Below, in pieces: positions 8,284-17,028 of a stretch of DNA of 54,331 nucleotides; position 1 is the first letter of the stretch; every line of letters starts with the position of its first letter. Below the pieces are notes generated by a model that was given only the letters and a program-made list of their open reading frames with translations, was not told the origin of the DNA and ran no database searches. The DNA is taken from assembly GCA_944326455.1 (NCBI GenBank), contig CALVEA010000013.1:1-54331 (forward strand). Reading direction: 5' to 3'. The stretch comes from Candidatus Gastranaerophilales bacterium. Its GTDB lineage: Bacteria > Cyanobacteriota > Vampirovibrionia > Gastranaerophilales > Gastranaerophilaceae. The translations under genes and the position numbers were made by a program.

Positions 8284-10011
8284 ATGTACAAAGAATGCCG
8301 CAAAAAGTTTTTCAAATACTTTGTTAATGACAAAAAAATGTTGGCAAAGTATGCTTTGTTATCATTTATTGCAGGTATTCTGGAACTCTTTGGAGTAGCT
8401 CTTACTTATCCATTTATTAACAGACTCATCCAGGAGCCGGGAAAAGCCTCTTTATTTCTTGGTATTGTTATTATTGCAGCTTTTCTTTGCAAAAATGCGG
8501 TCATGATTCTTTACAATTACTTACAGGTAAAATTTACCAAAAATTGTGAAACAGAAATTATCAAAAAATTTGTAAAATTCTTCCTCTACGGAGATTACAA
8601 TACAGTTTCCAAAATCCCGTTTTCACAGAAACAACAGGTCGTAAGCTATCTTATTCCAAACACTATCAACAATTTTTTAATCAGAATACTGAATCTTTGG
8701 GTAAACTTCTTTATTTTTGGACTTATTACAACCTTTCTTTTTATAAAATTTTTCACAGCAACCATAATCACATTGTGTTGCTCAATAATGCTTCTAACAT
8801 GCCAATATATGTACTTCAAGTCGAAAACCAAAAATCTCTCTCTAATAATAAATAAAGCCGGCGAACAAACAAATCTCTCTTACAATGAGGCTTTGTTGAA
8901 TATAAAAAATGTTAAAATCGCCGGCGGAGAAGAATTCTTCTACAAAAGATATTCCGGAAATCTAAAAGATTTTCAGGGGAAAACCAGTCGTCTTTTATTC
9001 TACAACACAGTTCCTCCTTACATTACCGAACCCTTTATTATAATCTTGCTTTTAATACTTCTTTCTATCATTTCAATTCAAAACATTTCAAACATAGCCT
9101 CTCTCATAGCTTCTTATGCTTTAATTGTATCCGCTGTATTTAGACTTGCCCCTACAATAAGCAGAATACAAGTAAACCTTACAAGCCTGCAGACTACCTA
9201 CCCTCTTGCAGAACAACTTATTGAATTTTACGAACAGTATAATGTTGATAAAATTACTCCTGTTACCGAACTTAGAACCGATGAAATCAGGGATTCTATT
9301 GAACTTAAAGATATAAGTTTCTCTTATGGAGAGAAAGAAGTTCTTGATAGTATAAGCTTGAAAATAAATAAGGGGGAATTCGTCGGCATAGCAGGTCCTT
9401 CCGGAGCCGGTAAAACAACCCTTGCAGATATAATTTCAGGACTTTTAAGACCTTCTAAAGGAGAAATCCTTCTTGATAGCAAACCCGTCAAAGCTTTGAA
9501 GTTAAAAATAGGATATATTCCGCAGGAATACACCGCAATACAAGCCTCCATCAGAGAGAATGTCGCTTTTGGCTCTGACAATATTGACGACAATAAGGTT
9601 GTTGACGCCCTTAAAAAAGCTCAACTTTATGATTTTATAATTTCATCTTTCAAAGAAGGTATTTATGCATCACCATTTGTTGACAACCTGGGGTTATCGC
9701 AGGGACAAAAGCAACGGCTTGCGATAGCAAGAGCGCTTTATCAAGAGCCTGATATCATAATACTTGATGAAGCTACATCATCCCTGGATTTAAAAACAGA
9801 AGTTGAAATCTGCAATGTACTAAATAACCTCAAAGGGAATAAAACAATCATTGTCATTGCACACAGACTTTCTACAATTAAATCCGCCGATAAAATTATC
9901 TTCATGAAAGACAAGCATATCTCAGGAATATCAAGCTTTAACAAACTGTATTCAGATAATGAAGATTTCAGAGAGCTTGTTGATTTATCAGCAGCGAACC
10001 TTCTTCATTAA
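8284..10011 (+). CDS. ABC exporter, MsbA/PglK-like half-transporter
   Basis: This 575-residue protein fuses an exporter-type membrane domain of about six helices (residues 20-300) to an ATPase domain. The ATPase has Walker A GPSGAGKTT (about 369-377), Q-loop YIPQEY, signature LSQGQKQR (about 469), Walker B IIILDEATSSLD and the switch IAHRLST. It would act as a homodimer in the inner membrane. The family flips lipids or lipid-linked sugars, and the GT2 gene nearby fits lipid-linked glycan export, which is inference. The signature has Gln where LSGGQ has Gly. No clear ribosome-binding site precedes the ATG. Confidence 0.9.
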   Translation: MYKECRKKFFKYFVNDKKMLAKYALLSFIAGILELFGVALTYPFINRLIQEPGKASLFLGIVIIAAFLCKNAVMILYNYLQVKFTKNCETEIIKKFVKFFLYGDYNTVSKIPFSQKQQVVSYLIPNTINNFLIRILNLWVNFFIFGLITTFLFIKFFTATIITLCCSIMLLTCQYMYFKSKTKNLSLIINKAGEQTNLSYNEALLNIKNVKIAGGEEFFYKRYSGNLKDFQGKTSRLLFYNTVPPYITEPFIIILLLILLSIISIQNISNIASLIASYALIVSAVFRLAPTISRIQVNLTSLQTTYPLAEQLIEFYEQYNVDKITPVTELRTDEIRDSIELKDISFSYGEKEVLDSISLKINKGEFVGIAGPSGAGKTTLADIISGLLRPSKGEILLDSKPVKALKLKIGYIPQEYTAIQASIRENVAFGSDNIDDNKVVDALKKAQLYDFIISSFKEGIYASPFVDNLGLSQGQKQRLAIARALYQEPDIIILDEATSSLDLKTEVEICNVLNNLKGNKTIIVIAHRLSTIKSADKIIFMKDKHISGISSFNKLYSDNEDFRELVDLSAANLLH

Positions 10012-10137
10012 GTCTTCAATCTTTTTTTTCAATTCTTTGTCAACCGGAGAAGTTGTATATCCTGCAAGCATTGCGGATTCTTCTTTCTTTTCAAGGCTTT
10101 TTTCAAGCATAGCCAACTTTCTTAAAGCAATTGTCAT
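9988..10137 (-). CDS. Small 49-residue charged helical protein
   Basis: This 49-residue ORF begins MTIALRKLAML and ends EDLMKKVRC. It is rich in Lys, Glu and Leu and probably folds as one or two helices. GGGGG lies before the ATG at 10137. Its last 24 bases overlap the end of the ABC exporter gene on the opposite strand. The upstream region contains TTTATATATATGTAAGATT, identical to a stretch before the 143-residue gene at 41823-42254, which supports real expression. The function is unknown and there is no signal peptide. Confidence 0.6.
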   Translation of the reverse strand: MTIALRKLAMLEKSLEKKEESAMLAGYTTSPVDKELKKKIEDLMKKVRC

Positions 10138-10159
10138 AACCAAATTCCCCCTATATTTT

Positions 10160-10178
10160 AATCTTACATATATATAAA
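10160..10178 (-). promoter_or_regulatory. Shared promoter motif, site A
   Basis: TTTATATATATGTAAGATT on the minus strand is 22 bases before the start at 10137. The same 19 bases occur at 42276-42294, and a close variant at 27741-27763, each before a small unrecognised protein. It probably contains the -10 region and transcription start. Confidence 0.55.
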
Positions 10179-10236
10179 GTATTTTGGCGCAGAAAAATTG
10201 CCTTATATTAACATTTATTAAGATTGCACCTTAAGC

Positions 10237-10920
10237 TTAATCACTAAAACGATATTTTATTAAAGTCCAAATAGCTTGAGCACCATCCACCCAGGTTATC
10301 TTTTTACCTTCATTAAAAGCTCTGCCGTTGTATGAAATCGGAAGTTCGGCAAACCTTACATTTTGTTTCAAGACCTTTGCAGTAATCTCAGGCTCAAAAT
10401 CAAAGCGGTTTGATTTAATATTTATATTTTTTATAAACTCGCTCCTGAATGCTTTATAACAAGTTTCCATATCTGTCAGCTTAGCCCTGAATAACAAATT
10501 TGTTATAAGAGTGAGAGTTTTATTTGCAATAAAACTTAAAAACAAAAAGCTTTTAGAGTTTCTATTATCTAAAAGGCGGGAACCGTAGACTACATCAGCC
10601 TTATCTTCTAAAATCAATTTTACAAGAGGAATATAATCTTCCGGGTTATATTCCAAATCCGCATCCTGAATTATAATAACATCTCCCGATGCTTCTCGCA
10701 GACCTGTTCTCAATGCCGCACCTTTCCCCATGTTTTTTTCATGATATAAAACTTTGTGGTTAATTTTAGGGTAAAGCTCTCGGGTTCCATCTGTCGAACA
10801 GTCATCTATCAGAATTATTTCCTTTTCCAATCCCAAATCTGTTTCTTCGACTTTCTTAACCAACTCCAGCACAGATTCTTTTTCATTGTAAACCGGTATC
10901 AGAACTGTTATTTTATCCAT
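10237..10920 (-). CDS. GT2 glycosyltransferase, DPM1-like
   Basis: This 227-residue protein is a GT-A fold transferase of the polyprenyl-phosphate sugar synthase type. VLIPVYNEKES (about residues 6-16), the nucleotide-binding IDDCSTDGT (about 39-47) and the DADLEYNPEDY metal site (about 94-104) are all present. It lacks the C-terminal membrane helices of GtrB-type enzymes, which matches the soluble DPM1-like subset that makes lipid-phosphate sugars on the cytosolic face. It lies beside an ABC lipid exporter, which suggests glycan precursor synthesis. The sugar and lipid acceptor are unknown. Confidence 0.88.
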   Translation of the reverse strand: MDKITVLIPVYNEKESVLELVKKVEETDLGLEKEIILIDDCSTDGTRELYPKINHKVLYHEKNMGKGAALRTGLREASGDVIIIQDADLEYNPEDYIPLVKLILEDKADVVYGSRLLDNRNSKSFLFLSFIANKTLTLITNLLFRAKLTDMETCYKAFRSEFIKNINIKSNRFDFEPEITAKVLKQNVRFAELPISYNGRAFNEGKKITWVDGAQAIWTLIKYRFSD

Positions 10921-11001
10921 ACTCTCCTCGTAAAACTATTTGTATATATTACATTTTTGTTATATTATATAATAAAGCATAAAATTTGTAGAGAGGGTTT
11001 A

Positions 11002-12672
11002 GTGGCGCTGGAGAATTTTATCTATGAATCTGTCGAAGAAATTATTGACGGCAGATACGATGAAGCTAAAGATAGCATTATAAAGCATAAAGAACTTTAT
11101 AATGATGATACGGCTGTATGCTTTAGCTTGCTCGCTTTATGCGAATTTAAAAAGAAAGATTATAACAGCTATTGCCAATTTATGAATGACGCAACCTTCC
11201 TTATTGAACAGTCAAAAGACTGCTTAGCGGCTATTTTGAATGAATTAATTCTGAGTTATGTAAATTATGCAGAAAAAAACAGTACTTTATATTCAATAAG
11301 CTATAACAAAGCTCGTAAACTTGCTATAAAAGCACAAAAAACATATTTTTTTGAAAGAGTTAATGCCTTTCTAAAATGTCCGCCAATAACCCATTTAAGT
11401 ACTCATGCTCAAGTTAAAGATCCGCTAATCGCTCTTGTAAAAATCGGGCAGGCTGTTGCCGCTGAAAAAGATATTGATGTTTTAATCAAAACCATAGCAG
11501 AAGAAACCAAAGTCGCATTGAATGCGGACAGATGTACGGTCTTTTTGTATGACAAAGAAAATGATGAATTATATTCCAAAGTCGCAACAGGTCTTGATGA
11601 TACAAGAGAACTTCGCATTCCGGCAGATAAAGGCTTAGCGGGGCATGTTGCTCATACCGGAGAAACCATCAACATTAAAGACGCATACAATGACAGCAGA
11701 TTTAACCCTGATGTAGACAAGAAAACCGGATACAGGACCAAAACTATACTTTGTATGCCTATAAAAAACTTCAACCAAGACATAATCGGCGTCTTTCAGG
11801 TTCTGAACAAATTTGATGAAGCGTTCACTATTGATGATGAAGACCTGCTTGTTGCAATCGCCTCAAGCGCAGGTATTTCGTTAGAAAACGCTCAGCTCTT
11901 TGAACGTCAAAAGAAAATGATTGAAGAACAAAAAATCATTTTTGACAGTTTTATTGAAACTCTTGCTTCTTCTATTGACGCCAGAGATAAGATAACATCA
12001 GGGCATTCTTCCAGGGTCAAAATGTATGCAACGCTTATCGCAAAAGAGTTTGGGATGGAGAAAAAAGATATATACATCTTAGAAAAAGCTGCAGCACTGC
12101 ATGACATAGGTAAAATCGGTATCAAGGATTCGGTACTCCAAAAAGAAGGTAAATTAACTTCTGAGGAATACAAACATATCCAAAAGCATGTTGAAATTAC
12201 ACATAATATTCTTGAGAAAATTCACATGTCAAAAGATTTTCAACAAATTACAGAAATTGCCTGCTCGCATCATGAAAAATATGACGGAACAGGTTATTAC
12301 AGAGGATTAAAAGGAGATGAAATTCCTTTTGGAGGTAGAATTCTCGCGGTCTCCGATGTATTTGACGCTATAACTTCAAAAAGACATTATCGAGACAAAA
12401 TGCCTATTGAAAAGGTTATAGAAATTATTATGAACGGCTCAGGGTCGCATTTTGACCCTAATGTCGTTGACAAATTTTTAATGATTAAGCTGAGCAAGAT
12501 TGTAGAAGTCTTTGTTTCGGAGAATCCTTCGCTGCTTACTGGAAAAGATAAAGCAACTTTGGATAAGTATAACCTACTTGATTTATATTACTCAATAGTA
12601 AATAATTGTAGTAACAAACTCCTTCAAGTATTTAACAAATATTACGTTGGTGTGGATTTAGAACATGAATAA
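11002..12672 (+). CDS. GAF + HD-GYP signalling protein
   Basis: This 556-residue protein has a helical N-terminus of TPR-like character (1-130), a GAF sensor (about 155-300) and an HD-GYP phosphodiesterase-type domain (about 315-510). The His/Asp metal set is visible: H335, H367-D368, K371, H396, H423-H424 and D452. The name-giving motif reads GYY (431-433) instead of GYP. HD-GYP domains usually degrade cyclic di-GMP. I chose the GTG at 11002 because GAGAGGG ends five bases upstream; a longer in-frame reading would run into the divergent GT2 gene. The next gene starts eight bases before its stop. Confidence 0.9.
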   Translation: MALENFIYESVEEIIDGRYDEAKDSIIKHKELYNDDTAVCFSLLALCEFKKKDYNSYCQFMNDATFLIEQSKDCLAAILNELILSYVNYAEKNSTLYSISYNKARKLAIKAQKTYFFERVNAFLKCPPITHLSTHAQVKDPLIALVKIGQAVAAEKDIDVLIKTIAEETKVALNADRCTVFLYDKENDELYSKVATGLDDTRELRIPADKGLAGHVAHTGETINIKDAYNDSRFNPDVDKKTGYRTKTILCMPIKNFNQDIIGVFQVLNKFDEAFTIDDEDLLVAIASSAGISLENAQLFERQKKMIEEQKIIFDSFIETLASSIDARDKITSGHSSRVKMYATLIAKEFGMEKKDIYILEKAAALHDIGKIGIKDSVLQKEGKLTSEEYKHIQKHVEITHNILEKIHMSKDFQQITEIACSHHEKYDGTGYYRGLKGDEIPFGGRILAVSDVFDAITSKRHYRDKMPIEKVIEIIMNGSGSHFDPNVVDKFLMIKLSKIVEVFVSENPSLLTGKDKATLDKYNLLDLYYSIVNNCSNKLLQVFNKYYVGVDLEHE

Positions 12673-14176
12673 TTCAGTGAGAAAGCTATTAATAATACTT
12701 ACTTTGTGTACTTTCCTTTCGGGACAGACTGTGTTAGCAGAAGAGGCTGTAACAAAGCCATTGAACCTGCACGCAGAAACAAATACCGTAAATATGGATA
12801 TGGTCATAAAAGATAACTTTGTCAAGGCAAAATATGCATCTGCAGAGAATAGATTTCTTCAAGGAAATGTAAAAGCTTCTCATGATGATTTTGCAGACAT
12901 AAATGCAAGGGCTGTTCATGATGACTATGTCTTTCTTCTTTATGGAATAAAAATGGCTGAATACGGATTTTTTGACCTTTCAGAAGAATTGTTTAAACGA
13001 TTGGACTCCAATACTTTTACAGCTAACTATATTAAAGATATCAAAAGGTTTTATTATCCTTCCGGCATGGTTGAGCCTAAAGACCTGATTTATTACGCAG
13101 ATGCGTATTCTAGCATTGTATACAACAATATGGCAATAGAAACAACCTCTGAACTTTTAAACAACTCCAACACCTCTGACAGTGATTATAAAAATTATTT
13201 AATTGCTCTTGGCTTTTATAAGTCAAACAACCTTCAGCAGGCACTAAAGTATATAAATAACGCTATTGTACAGAATGATAATAATGTTAACTACAAAATT
13301 TTAAAAGCCAAGATTCTGGCGGATTCAAACAAATCGAAGCAAGCTGTTAAACTTCTTAAAGAAATTAACAAAATAGAATTTTTGACAGTTGATTTTCAAG
13401 ATAAAATTCGAGCAGTTGAAGAGTACGTTGAGTACAAGATTGCAAAAGCAGAACCTTTAAAGGATTACCATTTGTCATATTATTACCATTTACAAGGTAA
13501 AAGCCTTTTAGCGACAAAAGTGCTGCAAGCCTCTATATTACAGGCAAAACAATATGCCCCTCAAATTTTTGGTCTTTTAGGAAGAATCTATTATGAATGC
13601 GATGAGCCTTTAAAAGCTCAGGAATTTGCTCAAAGAGCATATAAGGAAAATAGCGGAACCTACCTTGCTGTTTTGACACTAGCTGATTTAAACTATGATG
13701 AAAGAAAATATGAAGAAGCTTTGAAATATTATAAAGCTGCAAAAAAACTTTCAAAAACGAATGAGGCATCTATTGGAATCGCTAAAACATACCTTGCAAT
13801 GGAGAATACTAAAAAATCCAAAAAGCTTTATGAGAAACTTCTAAAGAAAGATGGATTGGATGAAAATTTGCTGGCTGAATCTTTAAAAGTTTTTCCGCAA
13901 AGAGCTGATGATTATTTAGCAAGAATAGCCTCTGTAGATGTTTCTAATAACGAGATTTGGCTTGGGCTGGCTGGTGTAGCAATCAAAGACGGTAACTATA
14001 CAATGGCACAAACTTTCTTAAATAATTCTTATTATATTGACGAAAACAACTTTAAATACTATTATTATTTAAGTCTGGTATTAAGAGCAAAAGGAAATAT
14101 AGAACAATCTAATCAATCATTGATAAGATGTTCAAGATTAGACTCAGACTACGCATCAAAGGTCAATATGGATTAA
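12665..14176 (+). CDS. Exported TPR-repeat protein
   Basis: This 503-residue protein begins with a clear signal peptide (KLLIILTLCTFLSGQTVLA, predicted cleavage after Ala25). The rest is helical with TPR-like units, for example NLQQALKYINNAIVQNDNN, EPLKAQEFAQRAYKENSG, RKYEEALKYYKAAKKLSKT and NTKKSKKLYEKLLKKDGLD. It is probably periplasmic. It starts within the end of the HD-GYP gene and is followed by two response regulators, so it belongs to a signalling operon. It may be a scaffold in the envelope, but no partner can be named. Confidence 0.88.
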   Translation: MNNSVRKLLIILTLCTFLSGQTVLAEEAVTKPLNLHAETNTVNMDMVIKDNFVKAKYASAENRFLQGNVKASHDDFADINARAVHDDYVFLLYGIKMAEYGFFDLSEELFKRLDSNTFTANYIKDIKRFYYPSGMVEPKDLIYYADAYSSIVYNNMAIETTSELLNNSNTSDSDYKNYLIALGFYKSNNLQQALKYINNAIVQNDNNVNYKILKAKILADSNKSKQAVKLLKEINKIEFLTVDFQDKIRAVEEYVEYKIAKAEPLKDYHLSYYYHLQGKSLLATKVLQASILQAKQYAPQIFGLLGRIYYECDEPLKAQEFAQRAYKENSGTYLAVLTLADLNYDERKYEEALKYYKAAKKLSKTNEASIGIAKTYLAMENTKKSKKLYEKLLKKDGLDENLLAESLKVFPQRADDYLARIASVDVSNNEIWLGLAGVAIKDGNYTMAQTFLNNSYYIDENNFKYYYYLSLVLRAKGNIEQSNQSLIRCSRLDSDYASKVNMD

Positions 14177-14183
14177 TGCATCT

Positions 14184-14834
14184 ATGAAAAGTAATATTTT
14201 AATAGTTGAAGATCATGAATTAACAAGATTCGGCTTAAAAACAGCCTTTGAAGCTTGTGATTTTGTAGGCGGACTGTATGAGGCAGAATCTGCGGAAAGA
14301 GCTGTGGAAATCATAAAGAATAACCCTGTCGACTTAGTTATAATGGATCTTGGACTTCCAGGAATGGACGGTATTGAAGCCTCTGAAATTATAAAGAAAT
14401 ACAATAAAGAGATTAAAATAGTTATTCTGACTTCTCATAATGATGTACAGGAAGTATTAAATTGTCTCAAAGCCGGAGCAAATGCATATTGTTCCAAAGA
14501 AATTAATCCAATGAGACTAACGCAGGTTGTACAGTCAGTTTTAGATGGAGCATCGTGGTTTGACCCAAGCATCGCCCATATTGTACTGGAAGCGGCTTCC
14601 AAATCTTCACAGACACCGCAGAAACCGACTCCTGAAAAGGATTATGGTTTGACATCACGAGAATTACAAATATTAAAGAAAATTACCGAAGGCTGCAGCA
14701 ATAACGAAATTGCTAATGAATTGTTTGTAAGTATTAATACAACTAAGGCTCACGTTGCAAGTATTCTTCAAAAATTAGAAGTGGACGACAGGCTGCAAGC
14801 AGCTTTAAAAGCGTTAAAAGAAGGTTTGGTGTAA
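14184..14834 (+). CDS. NarL/FixJ-type response regulator
   Basis: This 216-residue regulator has a receiver domain with the acidic pair Glu9/Asp10, phosphoacceptor Asp55 in LVIMDLGLPGMDG and Lys in AYCSKEI. Its C-terminal LuxR-type HTH is LTSRELQILKKITEGCSNNEIANEL...TTKAHVASILQKL. It lies seven bases after the TPR gene and its stop codon directly abuts the start of the next regulator. No histidine kinase is encoded in the window near it. It is expected to bind DNA as a phosphorylation-controlled dimer. Confidence 0.93.
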   Translation: MKSNILIVEDHELTRFGLKTAFEACDFVGGLYEAESAERAVEIIKNNPVDLVIMDLGLPGMDGIEASEIIKKYNKEIKIVILTSHNDVQEVLNCLKAGANAYCSKEINPMRLTQVVQSVLDGASWFDPSIAHIVLEAASKSSQTPQKPTPEKDYGLTSRELQILKKITEGCSNNEIANELFVSINTTKAHVASILQKLEVDDRLQAALKALKEGLV

Positions 14835-15461
14835 ATGGATGGCGTAGCTTCAATCTTAATAGTGGATGACAATCCTAAATATCTTCAAGACGCACTTCCT
14901 ATGTATGGATATGATGTAACGACGGCGGAAGACGGTTTGGAAGCGTTAAAAATTCTATTTGAAAAGGATAAGGAATTTGATTTAATCCTTTTAGATGTCA
15001 TGATGCCGAATATGGACGGCTGGGATACACTAAAAGCGATAAGAAAGAATAAAAAAACCGAGAAAATTCCTGTTATAATGATAACTGCTGTTAGTGAAGA
15101 TCAAAAGGTGGTAACAGGGCTGAAAATCGGGGCAGATGATTACATCGTTAAACCTTTTATATTACCCAACCTTTTAGCAAGGATTGAGGCTGTTTTAAGA
15201 AGAGCAAAATGGCAACAGGAATCTCAGCCAAAAACATCAGGGACATTAAATAAAAATGTTAATATTGATGCGCTTACGCCTAAAGAAAAAGAAGTTCTGG
15301 CTCTTGTTTCTCAGGGAGCAAGCAATCAGGAGATTGCTGATAAGTTATGTGTAAGAGATGTTACTGTAAAAACACATCTCAATAGTATTTTTAAAAAATT
15401 AAAAGTTACAAACAGAACGCAAGCCGTTCTGCTTGCAATACAGATGAATTTGATTAATTAG
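14835..15461 (+). CDS. Response regulator with OmpR-like receiver and LuxR HTH
   Basis: This 208-residue protein has Asp11/Asp12, phosphoacceptor Asp54 in LILLDVMMPNMDGWDTL and Lys in YIVKPF, followed by a LuxR-type HTH (LTPKEKEVLALVSQGASNQEIADKL...TVKTHLNSIFKKL). The receiver reads like those of OmpR/PhoB regulators, with the VMMPNMDG and KPF blocks, while the output domain is LuxR type; this pairing occurs in cyanobacterial regulators. It starts with no gap after the preceding regulator, so the two are translationally coupled. The same operon continues into the pentapeptide-repeat gene. Confidence 0.92.
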   Translation: MDGVASILIVDDNPKYLQDALPMYGYDVTTAEDGLEALKILFEKDKEFDLILLDVMMPNMDGWDTLKAIRKNKKTEKIPVIMITAVSEDQKVVTGLKIGADDYIVKPFILPNLLARIEAVLRRAKWQQESQPKTSGTLNKNVNIDALTPKEKEVLALVSQGASNQEIADKLCVRDVTVKTHLNSIFKKLKVTNRTQAVLLAIQMNLIN

Positions 15462-15470
15462 GAGAACAAA

Positions 15471-15992
15471 ATGTTATCAAAAGAAGATTTAGCAGAATTA
15501 GTTATGACAGATGTCGAAGCTTTTAATAAGGCAATGACTGGTGAGGCTGTGGATTTAACAGAGACAGATTTTTCAAATTCATCCATAGAGGGTGCTGTAT
15601 TTAATAATGCAGATTTAACATCGTCTTCTTTTTCTGACTCGCAGCTTACGGAAGTAAAATTTATCAACTGTGATTTAACGTCAGTAGATTTCACCCGTTC
15701 AAATATCGTAGAATGCAGTTTTAATGAATCAGTCTTAAATGGAACTGATTTCAGTTACTCTAAAGTTGACTATTGCAATTTTAATGAATCAGATATGGCA
15801 GGTTCCATATTAAGAGAAGCGGATTTAACAAATTCTGATTTATCTTCTGCAGAAAATCTAAACGCTTGCAGATTTGATGACGAAACTATCTGGCCGGACA
15901 GCGATAATTTACCAGAGGACTTTGATTCAACGTACTCCGATGATTTATCCTCTCTTAAAGACGATGAAGACTACGAACCATCTGATTACTAA
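15471..15992 (+). CDS. Pentapeptide-repeat protein
   Basis: Residues 20-120 of this 173-residue protein follow the A(D/N)LxX pentapeptide pattern (LTETDF, GAVFNNADL, SSSFSDSQL, EVKFINCDL, SVDFTRSNI, ECSFNESVL, GTDFSYSKV, YCNFNESDM), which folds as a right-handed quadrilateral beta helix. The C-terminus is acidic (DDLSSLKDDEDYEPSDY). There is no signal peptide. AGGAG precedes the ATG. Such proteins act as scaffolds or DNA mimics, but no role can be assigned here. It ends the signalling operon, and its stop overlaps that of the convergent gene. Confidence 0.9.
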   Translation: MLSKEDLAELVMTDVEAFNKAMTGEAVDLTETDFSNSSIEGAVFNNADLTSSSFSDSQLTEVKFINCDLTSVDFTRSNIVECSFNESVLNGTDFSYSKVDYCNFNESDMAGSILREADLTNSDLSSAENLNACRFDDETIWPDSDNLPEDFDSTYSDDLSSLKDDEDYEPSDY

Positions 15993-16648
15993 GCAAGGTA
16001 TTGCATAAGATTTACGGGTTCTTTCTCTTCAGATTCTATATAATCGACAAAGAACGGGAGTTCTTTGAGTTGATATAATATTTTGTGTTTATTGCAAGTC
16101 ATCGAAACATATTTAGAAGAATTCATATTTTGCTTAAACCCAAGGTCTTCATACATCGAGACCACGTCAAACGGACCATCAATCACTGCCTCAAGTTTTA
16201 TACCACGGGCATCAGAAGCTTGGGCATCTTTAAATAATTGGTAAAACATAGCCCGCCTTAATTGTTTAACTTTCTTGTTTGTATCTATCGGGATTGAGCA
16301 AATTCCATCAAGATTAAGTATATTTTTGTTATCATATTGATACGTCATTATCCCGCAAACTTTATTATTTGAAACGGCAACATAACTGTTATTATCTTGC
16401 AAAAAAGCTTTTGTTATACAGTAATCAAAAATTTTTTGCCAGCGCTTTTGCAAACTTTCGGACAAATATGGCATGAGTTTCTTGTACTTAACTTGTTCTG
16501 ATAATTTTTTCAAAAAGGGTCTATCACTTTTGTGCAATTTATACAAGTCAATTACAGGAGCCGAATCAATAAGAATATTCTTAGTCTGAGCAACCTTTAC
16601 AGCCTTAAAATTAGGGGAAACAGTATTATTTATGGGATTAATTTTCAT
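15989..16648 (-). CDS. GNAT-like acetyltransferase with a distinctive N-terminus
   Basis: This 219-residue protein has a central region like a GNAT fold: NSYVAVSNNKVCGIMTYQYD, LDGICSIPIDTNKKVKQLRRAMFYQLFKDAQ and ARGIKLEAVID...SMYEDLGFKQN. This covers the acetyl-CoA-binding helix and the late beta-bulge region, though the classic Q/RxxGxG/A loop is not clear. The N-terminus, MKINPINNTVSPNFKAVKV, is a low-complexity Asn/Pro leader ending in NFKA, set apart from the domain. No substrate is suggested by the neighbours. The acetyltransferase call is moderate. Confidence 0.65.
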   Translation of the reverse strand: MKINPINNTVSPNFKAVKVAQTKNILIDSAPVIDLYKLHKSDRPFLKKLSEQVKYKKLMPYLSESLQKRWQKIFDYCITKAFLQDNNSYVAVSNNKVCGIMTYQYDNKNILNLDGICSIPIDTNKKVKQLRRAMFYQLFKDAQASDARGIKLEAVIDGPFDVVSMYEDLGFKQNMNSSKYVSMTCNKHKILYQLKELPFFVDYIESEEKEPVNLMQYLA

Positions 16649-16704
16649 AGCACTATTCTAAACTAAACTTATAAATAAATTTTTTGTTAAAATGTAACAA
16701 TTTA

Positions 16705-16735
16705 TTTACAAATAGATAACCTCTTGTAATATAAT
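16705..16735 (+). promoter_or_regulatory. Promoter for rpmB
   Basis: TTTACA (16705-16710) and TATAAT (16730-16735) are separated by 19 bases; an alternative TTACAA gives 18. The leader to the ATG is about 45 bases and ends in AGAAGGA. Confidence 0.55.
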
Positions 16736-16786
16736 TGGGTTTGGGTTAAACTAAATTTACACTGGTAGAAAGAAGGAAATATAATT

Positions 16787-16978
16787 ATGTCTAAACAATG
16801 TGAAGTATGTGGTAAAAAACCAATTAAAGCAGCTAAATTAACATTCTCTCATAAACAAATCGTTAAAAGACAAACTCCTAATTTACAGGATGTAAGAGTT
16901 AATGTTAATGGTCAAACAAAGAAAATGACAGTTTGCACTTCATGCTTAAAGGCTGGTAAAGTTCAGAAAGCTGTTTAA
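16787..16978 (+). CDS. rpmB: Ribosomal protein bL28
   Basis: This 63-residue protein is a full-length bL28, a late-assembling protein of the large subunit. The N-terminal CEVCGKKP and C-terminal CTSCLKAGKV give a CxxC...CxxC pair, so this is the zinc-binding (C+) form. It stands alone between a promoter and a strong terminator. Confidence 0.95.
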   Translation: MSKQCEVCGKKPIKAAKLTFSHKQIVKRQTPNLQDVRVNVNGQTKKMTVCTSCLKAGKVQKAV

Positions 16979-16997
16979 ATTTTTTTAATCTTAAAAT

Positions 16998-17027
16998 AAA
17001 AAACCGGGATTTAAATCCCGGTTTTTT
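16998..17027. terminator. Bidirectional terminator between rpmB and leuS
   Basis: A perfect palindrome with arms AAAAAACCGGGATTT and AAATCCCGGTTTTTT gives a GC-rich stem core with A/T flanks. It can terminate rpmB on the plus strand and leuS, which ends at 17029, on the minus strand. Confidence 0.85.
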
Positions 17028-17028
17028 A

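Noticed and set aside
10186..10207. A sigma-54-like TTGGCGC...TTGCC stretch
   Set aside because: The GG and GC are 12 bases apart rather than 10, and it does not point at a suitable gene.
10756..11001. An 82-codon N-terminal extension of the HD-GYP protein
   Set aside because: It lies within the divergent glycosyltransferase gene, has no ribosome-binding site and reads as low-complexity; GTG at 11002 has GAGAGGG five bases upstream.
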